Counted from the first letter of the stretch, positions 10,818 through 21,913 are shown. The stretch is 64,000 nucleotides of DNA from Pelecanus crispus (GCF_030463565.1 NC_134652.1:15539397-15603396), one strand, 5' to 3'. Numbers and translations are program-made. The notes: a model not told the origin generated them from the sequence alone.

Positions 10818-13800
10818 TCGGAGCTGCGCGGCGCTGCGCTGCGCTGCGGCGGGACCGGCCCCGCCCCGCCCCGCCCCCCGCGGGCCCGCCCCCCGCGTCA
10901 CCGCCCCCGCCCCGCGCCGCCCCGCGCCGCCGCTGCCTTAAAGCGGTCACGGCCGGCGGTGGGGCCCACCGCGGTGCTCGGCGCTGCGCGGCCCTCGGCC
11001 GGCGCGGGGGCTGCCCCTGCGGCTGCAGCCGAGCGGCCCGGGCTCGTCCCCAGCCGGGATGTCCCTGCTGGCCTCTGCGTCAGCGGTAGGGCCGCCCTGC
11101 CTGGCCACCAGCACCCCTACGCGGCCAGGAGCCAGGGTCGCTCAGGGTGCCGGTCCATACAAAGGGGCCCGTTGCCCTAGGCGAGCTCACATCTGGGCCA
11201 CAGCTGGCCCCGGGTACCAGACGTGCCCTCTGGAGCCTCCTACACCCTCTCGGCTCCCCCCCGGGTGGGCTGTTACTTTGCACGGGACCCTTTCAGGTCC
11301 ATCTCCTCCCCGCACAGAGCAATGGCCGTTTGTCCCACAGGGTCTTTCCAAAACCAGCAGCCCCAGCGCCTCCCACCAGAGCCCGGGGCACAGAGGTGTC
11401 TCTGTTAACAGCTCTCCCACCAAATGTTTCCGCAGCTGTTTCACGGGACACTGTATATCCAACCCCTGCCAAATGTGCCGGGCCTCTGGGAATAAAGCAT
11501 GTTGCTGGTGTAAATCCATTTCCCACTGGCAAGGGGGTCACAAACGGCTTCAAAATGGAGTATTTAGACCAAAAAATGCACAACGTGCATAGTCAGGTTT
11601 ATGGTGGAGTGACAAGGGGGTAAAGGCTCAGATGGTGGCTTCGGGATCTGGCCCCAACCTCGCCCCTGGGCGACATTTGCTGATGGCAATTTGCCTCCGG
11701 AAGGGATTTAGCAGGAATTCCCCAACTGCAGCCTCAAAGCCACGGACCAAACCGTCCAGAGACACCACCCGGTACCATCTACTACAGCACCCTATAGCCC
11801 CAGTGCCATGGGCCACCCGGGGCAGCCAACTGCCTGCTAGAGGGATGAGCATCCTACAGCACATCTGAAGTGGGGGCGACCCGGGTCTTCCCATGCTTTC
11901 CTTTATGGGGACCCCCCGTGCACAGGTGGGTCCTGCTAAGACACACCCCAGTGAGGTGACAGAGTGATGGGTACCAGCTATCTTCAGGTTGGTTTGGATT
12001 TGGGATCCCCCATCCCATTTCCCTGCCTCCACCTTTCCCCTCTCACGTCATGCTTTGATGGGACATTGGGAAACACCTCTACCTGCCGTCTGCGTTATGC
12101 CCAGCACACCCCAGTCCCAAAGTGCTGCCCCAGGGCAAATAATAACAAATAACAGCAGCATCACACCCCAGCACACCCCACAATGCTGGTGGGGCTGCAG
12201 CTGGTGTGCAGTGCCAGGGCTGGCTCGGGGCACCTTGCTTGCCTCTGGGTGAGGCTCCCGCAAACTCTTTGCCACAATAAAATCCATTTCTGGGCTTGGC
12301 CAGCCCATCCCTGCCTGCACGGGAAAGCCTGCAGCCAGGCCGCCCCAGGAGAGGGGCTCGCCCTGTATCACCCACCGGCTGCACCCTCCATCCCCGCACA
12401 CCCAGCGCACGGCTCCCGGGGCTCGAGCGCCGATTCCTGCAAAGGGAGTGGTTTTCCATGTAATTCTTCTGCCAGGCCTCGAAGCCTGCGGGCTGTACAT
12501 CTCCTCCAAGGTTTTACAAGCCGTCCGGTGGCCGGGACCGGCGGGAGCTGGGCAGAGAGGCATGGGATGTGTCAGAGCCGCTGTCGGCCAGCCAAGCCTG
12601 CGTGGAAGCAAACCTCTCCTCGAAAAGTCAGTGCAAAACTATTCGTGACTCTCACTCCTTTATAAACACAGGCAGTACCAGGCAGCCCCCGGTGACAGCT
12701 GCCGTCCCCACCCGGCGCAGGGCACAGCTCTTCTGCAGGGGCTGCTCGGGGCCCCCCCGTGCCCTCCGCTGCGGGTGAGCTGGGGAAGCCAGCTGGTATT
12801 TAGCAGGGTTCGCAAGTGGAAGGTGGATGGGATGGGGCTGAGCCAAGCTGAAAGGTGCGTCCTGCTCTCGGCTGGGAATCCTGCTGCGGCAGGGCCAGCA
12901 CTGGCCCTGCTGTCATCACCCCCATGTCTGGACGATGCCATCTCCCCGCCCAGCCCGGAGAAACCCCCTTGGCAAGGGGAGCCCCCAAAGTCAGGCTGGG
13001 CATCGCAACCCTCCCGCAGCCAGCAGGGCCTGCCTGGGGGGGGGGCTGTAGCCAGGGAACCCCCCTGCTCACACAGCTCCCAAACACCCTAACACCCTCC
13101 TGCCAGCACTGGATGGACAGCAGCGGGCGGGAGCTGCAGCAAGCCTGCCCACACTTTGGGCTCCCCTCCACCAGGATCTGGCCCCGTAGGGGTGCCCCAG
13201 CCCAGGCCAAGGGGCCTCAGAAGCAGTTTTAACTAAGTCCTGGTGCACATCCCTCAACCTCACCAAGCCTTGGTTTTCCCAGCCGCTGCCAGGCCATCGT
13301 TCCCCTTTGCCGGCAGTCTCACTTTGGCAGCCCTTAGCCCTGCCCTGGAGAGACGACCACCCCCACCAGCCTCCCTGGTAAAGGACCATCGTCCCTGCTG
13401 AGGCCCCGTCAGCACTAATGGCTTTGGGCTGCGGGTACCCACGCACGAAGGGCCAGCAGGGCATCGCCCCGTGCCCTGCGGAGCTGGGATGCTCGGCCCC
13501 TTGTCACCGGGGCCTGGAAGTGAAGGGGCATTGCCTGGTACAGAGGGACCTCATCCCTGGGAAGCAGTTCCAGTCAGTTCCTCTAACAAGCCTGGTCAGA
13601 TCTGGCCGAGGTCTGGCTGGTCCACAGAGGCCAGGCGCCTTCGTCACTGCGGGCAGGGGATGAGCAGGGCCGTGCCTGGCAGCTTGCGTCGAAGACTTGC
13701 CTCTGCTTTCCCAGGCAGACTCAAGCGATGTTTAACCAGCCCGCAGACATACAGAAACTCTGTTTTCTATTTAGGGATGCGGACCCTACTGAGCTGATGG

Positions 13801-13939
13801 GAGAGGGAGGGTGTTCGCCCAGATTTACGGAGCGGTCGGCTGTTAAAGTGACAGCTTCCCTCCCTGCCACCACCCCGTTCCCGGGATGCTCCTGGTGGCT
13901 CTGGCACCCAGCCCCGCACCTTCCCCAGAAGCCCTGAGC

Positions 13940-14160
13940 CCTCCAAAAGCAATACAAAGCGATGTGCTGCTTGGGTCATTTATAACTCAATTAACCAGCC
14001 AGAGAGAAGCCATCACCACCCTTCTGCCCCCGTTCCGTGCAAGCCCAGTGAGGTGGCTTAGTGCGATGGAGAAAGCTCCCCCCGCCCTGCTCCGCGTGAT
14101 TAACGCGTTGAAGGCTTTTGCTGAAGTTTTAAGACTGGATTTAAGGATTTAAGGAACTTG
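13940..14160. promoter_or_regulatory. Intergenic AT-rich island (enhancer candidate)
   Basis: Two AT-rich parts, about 13970-14005 (TTATAACTCAATTAACC) and 14095-14160 (GTGATTAACGCGTTGAAG, then GGATTTAAGGATTTAAGG), flank a GC-rich centre. They contain homeodomain-type ATTA cores and no repeat signature apart from the doubled GGATTTAA. Confidence 0.3.
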
Positions 14161-14844
14161 CAGGGCGGCAATACCCTGGTTGGCAGCACAATCCATCTGC
14201 TTGTGGCTCTCCCCTGTTCCCAGCTGGGGTGGAGGAGGAGGGAAACAACCCCCCGGAGGAGGCATGACACAGAGGTCCCCACGGCTGGTCACCCCCTGCC
14301 CCAGCCCAGGGCACGCTGCTGACATGCACCGCTTGCGCCCGGCCATCCCACGCATGTCCCCGCTGCGGTGTCACACTTGTCCGTCCCGCACTGTCACCTG
14401 CCTGCGCGGTGCCCTCGCAGCCCAGTACCTGCTGGGGAAGATGCATACGTGCGTGCATCGTGCATCTGCAGGGGAAACCTCCCGTCCTCTGCGATTAATA
14501 AAAAAGGAGCAGGAGCCAGGCGCGCAGCCTGGTCACTGCAGTACACAAAGCAGGTTCCCTGCCCCAGGCACCCAAGCGTTGGGATCCAGTGACACCCACA
14601 TCCGACACCAGCAGCCAGGAACAGGGCTGGGACAGCGTGCTGGACGCAGGGATGGTGATGCCCTTGTTGGCTCCTTGGAAGAGCTTTGCCCTTGTGCAAT
14701 GGATGCACAACAGGGGCTCCTCTTGGGGCAAAAATGCTGGGCTTTCTCCCTTCCTCCCCTAGCCTAAAGCATGGGGCAAAGCAAATATTCAGGGCTGGCC
14801 AAAGGGGACTGCATGGGCGTGTGATGGAGGGGAGCTCCGCTCCT

Positions 14845-14905
14845 CCCAAATCCGGGATGGAACGACCCAATCTGGGGTTGAACAGCCAAATCCGGGGTTG
14901 CACAG
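14845..14905 (+). repeat. Minisatellite, three 20-21 base units
   Basis: Units at 14845-14865, 14866-14885 and 14886-14905 have the form CCCAAATCCGGGGTTGAACAG with a few changes. It causes a repeated peptide in a chance minus-strand frame. Confidence 0.85.
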
Positions 14906-15289
14906 CCAGCCGTGGGACAGGGGTGATGCTCTGGGGCTCGCTGCCCTGGCCAGCCTCGGGGTGCCAATGGGTGCTGGCGAGCGCGGCAGCGGGTCCGGCA
15001 GCTGCGGGGCTGGAGCGTGGGGAGCCGGGATGAGGGCCGGTGCGGTTCCCTGCCTGGTGGGGTTTCTTTCTATGCAAATGCCTGGGAGCAGCTGCCCTGC
15101 CGGCGTGACTCATTTCCTGCTCTTGTGTCACATTCTGGTCAGGCCAGTTTGGCAAAGGCTTTCTTCTCTCCTTCCCTGGCTTCTCCTCCTTCTCTCCCCC
15201 ACTGCCGAGGGCTGGGATGTGCATTCACTCAGCCCCTGGCAGGATGAGGCAGGATTTTCAGGAAACTGCGTCAAAGCCACAAAACCTCC

Positions 15290-15336
15290 ATATATATATA
15301 TAAAAAAAAAAAAAAAAACCAACCAAACAAAAAACC
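15290..15336 (+). repeat. (TA)6 plus A-run with CCAACC tail
   Basis: ATATATATATATA leads into A17 and then CCAACCAAACAAAAAACCC. Intergenic. Confidence 0.9.
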
Positions 15337-16485
15337 CAGCACAATTTTCCTTTTTTCTTTTTTTTTTTTGAGCACGAGGGAGACTGGCAGCCAGACGGGC
15401 TCCTCTGCTCTTTCCCCCGCTGGGGTGGCTGCTTCCCCCGAGATGGGACGGGACCCAGCAGAAGAGCTGTAAAAGTTTGCTGGGCGGCCGAGGGGAAAAA
15501 AAAAAATGCAGCTTGGTCTAATTTTACCCTCTGCTGCCAGTTGGAGAGGTGCTGCCGGAGGTGGGCTGCAAGCGGGAAGCCTTTAACAGGGGATGCCCTG
15601 GGGTTCGCCTGGCGTTTTATTCTGCAGCAGGGCTCTGGGGCAGCCTCGCCACTGAGCCCTGAAAAATGTACTGGGTGGCGTTAAAAGAACCTCATTCATC
15701 TTGACGGGGTCGGGAAGGGATGCTAGCAAACGCCGGCAGACCCCAGTGTGATGGGTCTGCAGGGGGGTCCCATGTCTGCCACTGCAGGTCCAGAGCAGGG
15801 GAAGGTGGTGCCGGGAGCAAATCCCTCTCCACGGCCCCAGCCAGGCTGGTGCTGCCCTAAGCCCAGGCTGTGCCGCAGACAGAAAAGTCACTTTTGGGGC
15901 ATTTCCTGCCTTGGAGAAAGCAGCATCCCTCTACCCCATACCTGTGGCTACCAGTGGCCCTGTTTCTCCCTCTGCACCAGCCCTTTCCCCAGTGCATCGA
16001 GCTGTGGCACAGCTTCCTGCACCGTAGCTGGGCATCTCCCTGGGGGAAAGACAGAGCTCCTCGGCGCTGCCAGCCCAGCGATGAGCTTGGGGACACAAAG
16101 CTGCCGGCCCCAGATCCCATCGCGGGAGAGTGAGGGTGGGAGCAGGGTACGATCCCACCACCTCCCTTCCCATCTGCAGTTTGGTTCAGCCACCCTCCCA
16201 CCAGAAGGCCCCTGCGGTCCCTGCCTGGGGCCGAGGTGTAACCTTTGCAATCTTCACTCCGGAGCAATTTCTCAGCCTTCCTCTTCCTTTTCTGCACGCT
16301 CCCTGCAATTAAAAGCTGTCTGCAGCCAAATGACCCAGCGCCACACGCATGCTAAAAAGCCCCCCGCCAGGCAGCTACCGAGCTTTCCTTTGAAGGGCAG
16401 AGCATCCACCACCGCCATGCCCTGTGCGACCCCCAAACCCGCAGCCCCCGAGTCCAGCAGCGCTGCTGAGCCCCGACTCGGTGCA

Positions 16486-16530
16486 GCCGGGGGAAACTGA
16501 GGCAGGGCGAGGGCAGGGGCTCACCCTGGA
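16486..16530 (+). mobile_element. Possible MIR fragment
   Basis: GGGGGAAACTGAGGCAGGGC and GAGGGCAGGGGCTCACCC resemble the MIR core phrase. It is short and GC-shifted, so chance is possible. Confidence 0.3.
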
Positions 16531-16599
16531 GCTGCAGCCCGTGCAGCCTCTGCTGCTGGGGCTCTCCGTCCTCTCCAAAAGCCTAACGGTGTGTTTGCC

Positions 16600-16725
16600 C
16601 ACAGCAAAGGGAAGAGCACGAGGATATCGGTGTAAATTAGGTCAGGAAGCATTGCTAATAAACTGTCACTCTTGGTTGTGTAATGGGAGCAATTATGGGT
16701 TTAGGTCTCGTTAAGACACCAGGAA
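16600..16725. promoter_or_regulatory. Intergenic AT-rich island (enhancer candidate)
   Basis: This block differs from its GC-rich surroundings and holds GTAAATTAGGTCA (nuclear-receptor half-site AGGTCA), GCTAATAAACTGTC, TGTGTAATGGG and GCAATTATGGG. It has no repeat signature that I can see. Confidence 0.35.
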
Positions 16726-17534
16726 GGAAAACACGGTCTCTCTGGGGTAGGAGTGTGATGGCAAACAAAAAGGAAGGTCCTGTTGACAGAAGGATGAAGC
16801 TGCCTTCGTGGCAGGCGTTTCTGTCCCATCCTGGTGCATCGGCAGCCTGGGGCTTGGACTGACTCCCGTGCAGGGGACTGCAGGGGGATGCAGGGAGCGG
16901 GTTCCCAGCTCTCCCTGTGCTCTTCTCCTTCCCCCAGGCACCCCAAGGCCCCCGGGACTCGGGGCAGGCAGTTTTAACCCCTCTGAAATCCCAGCCCCCT
17001 GATCCACCCCGCTCAGCACTTGGTGCTCACTGTCCCCATGCAGCCCTTCCTTGGGGTCCGATGGGGACCCGTGGGGCTGTGCCAGGAAAGCCTGGGAGAA
17101 GTGTCCGAGCTCTTCCTGCCTGCGCAGCCACCGGCAGCCCTCCTCTCCCCGGGGAGCTGCCAGGCTTCCCGCGCTGCCCACTGCCCCGCGCTGCTGCCGG
17201 GCTCTGCGTAGGCAGCCTTCCCAAAGGGAACCGCTGGGCAGCAAACGCCTCCCTGCCTGTCCCTCCCTGCCACCGGGGTGGCCCTGAACCCACCGTGCAG
17301 GTCCCTCCCGGGGTCTCCAGGGGGATGCTCGGGCGCTGGCGGAGGTCACCCAGAGCCTGGCCAAAATAATCCCGGGGCTTCCCATGAGCAAAATCCCGGG
17401 GCGCTGCCAAACCTGGGGTGGGGGCACCCGTGCCCCCTGCATGGAGGCTCCTGGTGTGAATCCAGCCCATGCACGCCACAAAGGAGGGGCCGGGGTGCCC
17501 GGCAGCCAGGGTTAGCCTTTAACCACCCAAAACA

Positions 17535-17880
17535 CTGCACAGAGGGAGAGGAAATTCTTGAGGCATCTATTAACATAAAAAGAGTCATACTTTACGTTCA
17601 GTCCCACTTATGGCTTATAAATGATTACTGCACCTTTTAATAAATGGTTAATCAAGTGTTAGAGTCCAAACAAGTTGATGGGTTGCTTATTACCACGGTT
17701 TATAACCTTTTATGAATGCCTTCTGTCGATGTACTTATAAACATCCATACCACGTACTTCTCGTGTCTTGACATGTTGGTCACATCTGTTCGAAGTTTAT
17801 TAACTCTTGAGCTGCTCGCTAATGGCAGACCGGGAGGGATCCCGCTATTTATCTGTATTAATCCGTGCGGCTCAGAAAGC
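17535..17880. promoter_or_regulatory. Long AT-rich intergenic island (strongest enhancer candidate)
   Basis: About 345 bases of AT-rich, repeat-free sequence sit abruptly between GC-rich flanks. It contains many ATTA/TAAT cores, TTATAA elements (near 17617 and 17700), TTTTATGAATG, an E-box CATCTG near 17785, and the 14-mer AAATGATTACTGCA (17619-17632), which recurs at 21301-21314. A CR1-like relic begins only further right at about 18045. Open frames on both strands through here have no domain. Confidence 0.45.
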
Positions 17881-18044
17881 ACACCTGTGTGGCAGGAGCT
17901 GGCCGAGGGGCGACGTAGGCATCTCCCTTCATCCGAAAAAGGTTCGAAGCAAGTGGGATGCATCCTCATCAGAAATAAGTCGGCAGCGGGGTGTTGCTCT
18001 CCTGGGTGCAGGGATTTTTTTGCCACCAAGACAAACAAACGAGG

Positions 18045-18248
18045 GAAGTTGGTGGTAGCGCCTTCATCTCTTGAAGTCATCGAGCCGAGACAGGACGTCG
18101 TCCTGGACCACCCGCTTGAATCAAAAACACAAGTTATTGGGCTCAACGCAAGAGGAATTGGGTGAAATTCTCTGGCCTGCAAACATGGGAGGTCAAACGG
18201 GATGATTTAATGGGCTCTTCTGGCTTGGAAATCCATGGAAACATCCTT
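18045..18248 (+). mobile_element. CR1-like LINE 3' end relic
   Basis: From GAAGTTGGTGGTAGCGCC through CAAGTTATTGGGCTCAACGC to GGGAGGTCAAACGGGATGAT and CTCTTCTGGCTTGG, the order of motifs matches the 3' untranslated part of sauropsid CR1 elements as I know them (loss of the terminal octamer repeats). It is old and diverged. It overlaps the ends of two chance open frames. Confidence 0.55.
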
Positions 18249-18279
18249 GGCTGTCGCTGTTCATGCGCAGCTGAAGCCC

Positions 18280-18370
18280 CCCTTGCGTCATGTTGCAAAT
18301 AATGAAATAAAACTCTGAATAAGCTGAATAATCAGAAAACAATTTTCCAATAAAAGCGTCCCCCGAAATC
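18280..18370. promoter_or_regulatory. Short AT-rich island
   Basis: The sequence TTGCAAATAATGAAATAAAA and following AATAATCAG / CAATAAAAGCG is AT-rich. It contains an octamer-like ATGCAAAT variant and several ATTA/TAAT cores. It follows the CR1-like relic, so part may be old repeat. Confidence 0.25.
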
Positions 18371-19822
18371 TCCTTTTAAGGCAAGGACTGGGATTCCCAA
18401 CGCTGAGCGTGTTCCCGACGCCTCGCGTTATTGTTCGGCTGCCTGTACCGGGGCCGGGCAGGCTGCCACGCCGCCCCGCGCCCCCGGGGACGCTCCCTGC
18501 CACGTGGCCCAGCCAGCCCCCCTGCTTCTGAGCCCTTTTTGCCTTGATTTTTCCCCTTTTGCTGGATGCTTCAGATAATTTTCCTGTTCAGAAAGCAAGC
18601 GGGGAGTACGAGGTGCCGCGGCGCCGCATTCACTCCCGTGTTTTTAACAGCCAGAGAAGGGATTTGTGCATTAAGCAGCCAGGGACGGTCCCACCCTGGG
18701 CAGGAAGCTGGATCTCCCCAGTTGCCTTGGCCTCCAACACTCCTGGAGGTTTTTTAATATCCAGCCACGCTTTTCCCTTTGCTCCCTGCTCCACGGCTCC
18801 TCCAGAGCGGGTACCCCATCTCTGGCAGGAGGAGCATCTCCAGCACAGGGCAGCCTCGCTCGCTGCCCTCCAGCGCGTTATTTGTGGCCAGAGTGTGGAA
18901 AGTCTGAGGAAATGTGAATGATGGCAGAAGGGCATTAAAAATACTTTTCCCCTTGGAAAACCAAAACCAAACCCGAACTACGCTTTTTTTGGAAAGCTGC
19001 TGCAGCAATGGCTGCTGCCTCAAGCGCACCCGCAGCCAGCGCGTCCCTGCCACAGGTGGGCGGCGGGGGGCACCGAGGGGACAGAGCCCGCACTGAGGCC
19101 ACGCCGGCCGTGCTGCCGTGCCCCGTCTTCTACGCTGCTTCAATTAGTGTGAGCGATGAGGTGTTGGGGCAAGATAGGGCCATTTTTTCCTCCAATGCAA
19201 ACTGCCCAACAGCAGGACCGGTTGCTCTGGAAGCTATTTGGAGAAGCTGGAGCTTTTGGGTGCACTGCAGGCTCCTGGGAAGGGAGCTGGGGCACGTATG
19301 GGGCTTCCCTATGGTGCCTCTCCCACCCCTGCCAGATCCCGGCGCCCTGCGCCAGACGGCGAGGCTGTGGTTTGCAGCAGGGTGAGGATGCTGGCTGGCT
19401 CCCGGCTGTCCCCGAGGCTCGGCTGTGGGGCAGGGGGTGCTCGTCCCACGCCGGGGGAGGCAGCGGGACCAGCCCGGCCCGGCCGCCCGCAGCGCTTCGG
19501 CCCCTCTCCGGTTACAGCTTGGCCAAGGGGCCCCCAGGAGCGCGGGGTGTTAATGTGTCAGGTCCTGCACACGCCGGGCCGTGCTGGGAGGCTTTCCTCT
19601 GCACCGAGGTGCTGCTGCAGCTGGCTGTGCCACAAATGCCGGCTGGGCGAAACAGCAAGCAGGGGAGAAACGAGGCAAAAAGAAGGGGAAAAGAAAAATC
19701 CAAGGGGACCTGGGGGGCCGACCCCCCACGAGCCCACATTTCTGGGTGCTGCATGACACATCCTTGCGGTCCAGGCAGCCTAAAGCATGGAGAAACGCCC
19801 TCTCCCATGGCTGCACCATCCC

Positions 19823-19877
19823 GCCGTGGGCTGGCGGACATGCCGTGGGCTGGGGGACATGCCACGGGAAGGGACAT
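19823..19877 (+). repeat. Minisatellite, about three 17-19 base units
   Basis: GCCGTGGGCTGGCGGACAT (19823-19841), GCCGTGGGCTGGGGGACAT (19842-19860) and a shorter GCCACGGGAAGGGACAT (19861-19877). Confidence 0.85.
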
Positions 19878-20173
19878 GCTGCAGGGGTAATGCTATGGGG
19901 GAGGTTCCACGGTCAGGACCATCCCTGGGTGCCCAAGGCCAGCACAACCAGCGGCCACGTTGGCTCTGCCCTGGGTGGGCAGGGAGCACCGCCGGACCCA
20001 GAGCCCCTTGCCATGGGGGCTGCCCCCCTCGCCACGCCCCGTGGGGACCCATCTCCCACCTCACCCCATCTCCCCCTCCTCCCCCGCAGGTGCACCCTCT
20101 TCCCCGTTGAGGCTCCCAGGTGCTGCCGTTCACTTCTCAGATGGGAAACGAGCCCCAGCCCTCCCTCTGCACT

Positions 20174-20205
20174 CCAAAAAAAAAAACCAAAAAACCAAGC
20201 CCAAA
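20174..20205 (+). repeat. A-run with CCAAAAAACC tail
   Basis: A11 followed by CCAAAAAACCAAGCCCAAACC; same architecture as the other A/C tracts. Confidence 0.9.
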
Positions 20206-20269
20206 CCAAGAGAGGAGAGAAATAAACAAACAAATCCCTTTCCTCTCCTGGCTTGGCATCTGCTTGCAG

Positions 20270-20400
20270 TCCTTCCATTATTAATTAGAGAAGCTGCTGG
20301 CATTATTAGCAATAAACCGCTCCTAATGAAGTTCAGAGCCGCAGATCCAGGAGGGGCTCCCAGACACCGCTTTTCAGAAACCTTAATTAAATTCACTGCC
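20270..20400. promoter_or_regulatory. Homeodomain-motif island with CCTTAATTAAATT
   Basis: Contains TTATTAATTAGAG, GGCATTATTAGCAATAAACC, CCTAATGAAG and CCTTAATTAAATT (20381-20393). The density of ATTA cores in a GC-rich region is notable. The 13-mer recurs 269 bases away at 20650-20662. Confidence 0.35.
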
Positions 20401-21264
20401 CGAAGGTGCTTTGGGCTGGGGTGGAGGCAGAGCGGTGAGGCTGCCCAGGCCGGGCACGGCCGCGCCAGTGGCGGGGCGCAGGGTGAAGGGTGGCAGTGGG
20501 AGAGGGGCACCCCGCTGTGCCGCAGCCCCCCCAGGGACACCCCGTCCCCTCCAGATTTGGGGCTGAACCAAGGGATCGGCTGGGATGTGCCGTTGCAAAG
20601 GGGGGACCGCTCGGCCACCACAGGGATGGCGAAGGCGGACCGTTTAATTCCTTAATTAAATTAACCAAGCGCCAGGGGCGGCCGGCGGGGAGGGCTCCCA
20701 GCACTGCACAAGCAGCGGCGTCCCCAGCCCGCCCTGGCTCTGCCACCCTCGCCGGGACGTCCCGGGGAGGCGGCCTGCGCTTGCAAATGCTTCAAGGCCT
20801 GGGAAGGCATGGTCCCCTCAGGTGAGGGGACCAGCTGCAGGCTGCTTCTCGCTCACTCCCCCAAGGTCGAGGTTTCCTCAAGTGACACGATGAAACCCGG
20901 CCAAGCTATGGCCACGTTCCCTTCGGCACGTCCAGCACGGGTTGCTCTGCGCTGGCAGCGCTTGGAGATCCCGCTGCTTTGCCTTGGGGCTGGGACAGTT
21001 CGTGTCTGGATGTGGCTGTGGGAGAGGTTCTTCAGGACAGGATGGTTTTCACCCCAAACTTCAAAAGGAAACAAATCCTCGCAGAAACCCTTTCTGCTGA
21101 TTGCTCTGCTTTCGATGCAGGGAGGGCTGAGATAACACCCCGAAGAGCCAGCGCAAAACCTGCCCAAAGCTGGATTTCAGCTCCCGTGCATCCTTTCCCT
21201 TCCCTGTCACCCTTCCTCTGTGCACAGCGATCTCCCTTCCCCCCAGATATTCCACCCTTCTTCT

Positions 21265-21420
21265 CTCTGACCTTAAAGGAATTTATTACCGAGGAGTGTA
21301 AAATGATTACTGCAAAATCGTTCTGTGTTACTGGGAAATCATTGCAACGTTAGCTCAGTAATATTTTTTCATAAGTGTTTGCTGTGTCTCTTCTCCGACA
21401 TATTCGGTCTCTGCACGCAC
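21265..21420. promoter_or_regulatory. AT-rich island sharing a 14-mer with 17619-17632
   Basis: Contains GACCTTAAAGGAATTTATTACC, read as two short parts, then AAATGATTACTGCA (21301-21314), AAATCATTGCAACG and CAGTAATATTTTTTC. It lies just outside the distal SUFU 3' end candidate and shows no repeat signature. Confidence 0.35.
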
Positions 21421-21907
21421 ATCCACACCCCCGCAAATCCCGCTGAAGCCAAGAGGCGCTTGGCAGAGGATGGGAGCGTGGACCTGACCCGGCACTCACC
21501 CTGGCTTCCTCCTTCCTGTGCCGGCGGATGAGGTCCTGGGACCCACGTGCAAGTGCTCCCTATTCTGGCTCGTCCAAATGACACGAAAAAGCCTGGCCAT
21601 CAGGGCGCTCAAGGGGTTGCGCCAGCGGATGCTCATGGGATGCTCGCGGAGGATCCTGCACTGGGCAAGGCCTGGGATTGGCCATTTTCCTGAGGATTTT
21701 TGGGAAAAGGAAGACCCCTTTCTCTCCCATGCTTGCACTCGGGAGCTCTGGGCAAGAGACCCCGCTCCCCCGGGGCCAGGGGCAGAAGGCGCCGGTGAGG
21801 AATGGCGGAGGCGAAGGGGTTGCTGGGGAAGCTGTGGGGCCAAGCAGAAGGCAGGCGGTCCCGCTGAGTCGCCTGCAGAGAAGGACACCGACAATTCTGC
21901 AAATACG

Positions 21908-21913
21908 TTTAAT
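21908..21913 (-). terminator. SUFU: Distal polyadenylation signal candidate for SUFU
   Basis: The minus strand reads GTGCATTAAACG, followed by a likely cleavage context (TTTGCA near 21896) and a GU-rich element (ATTGTCGGTGTCC). Upstream, the minus strand is AT-rich for about 200 nt, with TGTA and TATT elements typical of 3' ends. The signal lies at a change from AT-rich to GC-rich composition. Confidence 0.4.

Larger units (their letters stand above)
7560..11060. promoter_or_regulatory. TRIM8: CpG island over TRIM8 exon 1 and promoter
   Basis: CpG is dense from about 7560 to 11060, with an interruption of AT-rich leader DNA at about 8930-9480. The core at 10000-11000 has tandem GC boxes at 10858-10918 (CCCCGCCCC series), a CCATCTTG YY1-type core at 10393-10400, a second weaker one at 10118-10125, and short GC-rich tandem repeats. 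A near-consensus CRE, TGACGTCC, lies at 9002-9009. The island covers the TRIM8 start codon and everything upstream, as expected for a broadly expressed gene. The start site cannot be fixed from sequence. The span upstream of exon 1 is wide enough for several start sites or a divergent transcript, which is inference. Confidence 0.8.
11061..21890. other. Intergenic interval between TRIM8 and SUFU
   Basis: About 10.8 kb of mostly GC-rich DNA lies between the TRIM8 promoter island and the most distal SUFU 3' end candidate. Open frames on both strands (the longest about 276 codons, minus 14394-15224) have biased composition, run through minisatellites and show no domain, so I call no gene. The contents I can support are AT-rich islands, one CR1-like relic, a possible MIR relic, two minisatellites and A-rich tracts, all listed separately. 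Confidence 0.7.

Noticed and set aside
9936-11180. 414-codon plus-strand open frame in the CpG island
   Set aside because: Ala/Gly/Pro/Arg-only composition caused by GC content, through (GCC)n and (GCCGA)n repeats; overlapping equally long minus frames; no domain.
14394-15224. 276-codon minus-strand frame
   Set aside because: Runs through the minisatellite at 14845-14905, low-complexity Pro/Ser/Gly content, no domain or splice context.
17940-17955. GGTTCGAAGC resembling a tRNA B-box
   Set aside because: No A-box or cloverleaf can be placed upstream, so no tRNA gene is supported.
18106-18114. GLI-like GACCACCCG, tempting because SUFU acts on GLI
   Set aside because: Lies within a CR1-like relic and is one base off consensus; similar matches at 13347 and 45798 show such words arise by chance.
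17700-18182. Overlapping plus (149-codon) and minus (160-codon) frames
   Set aside because: Both strands are open at once and both overlap the CR1-like relic at 18045-18248; better explained as non-coding DNA.
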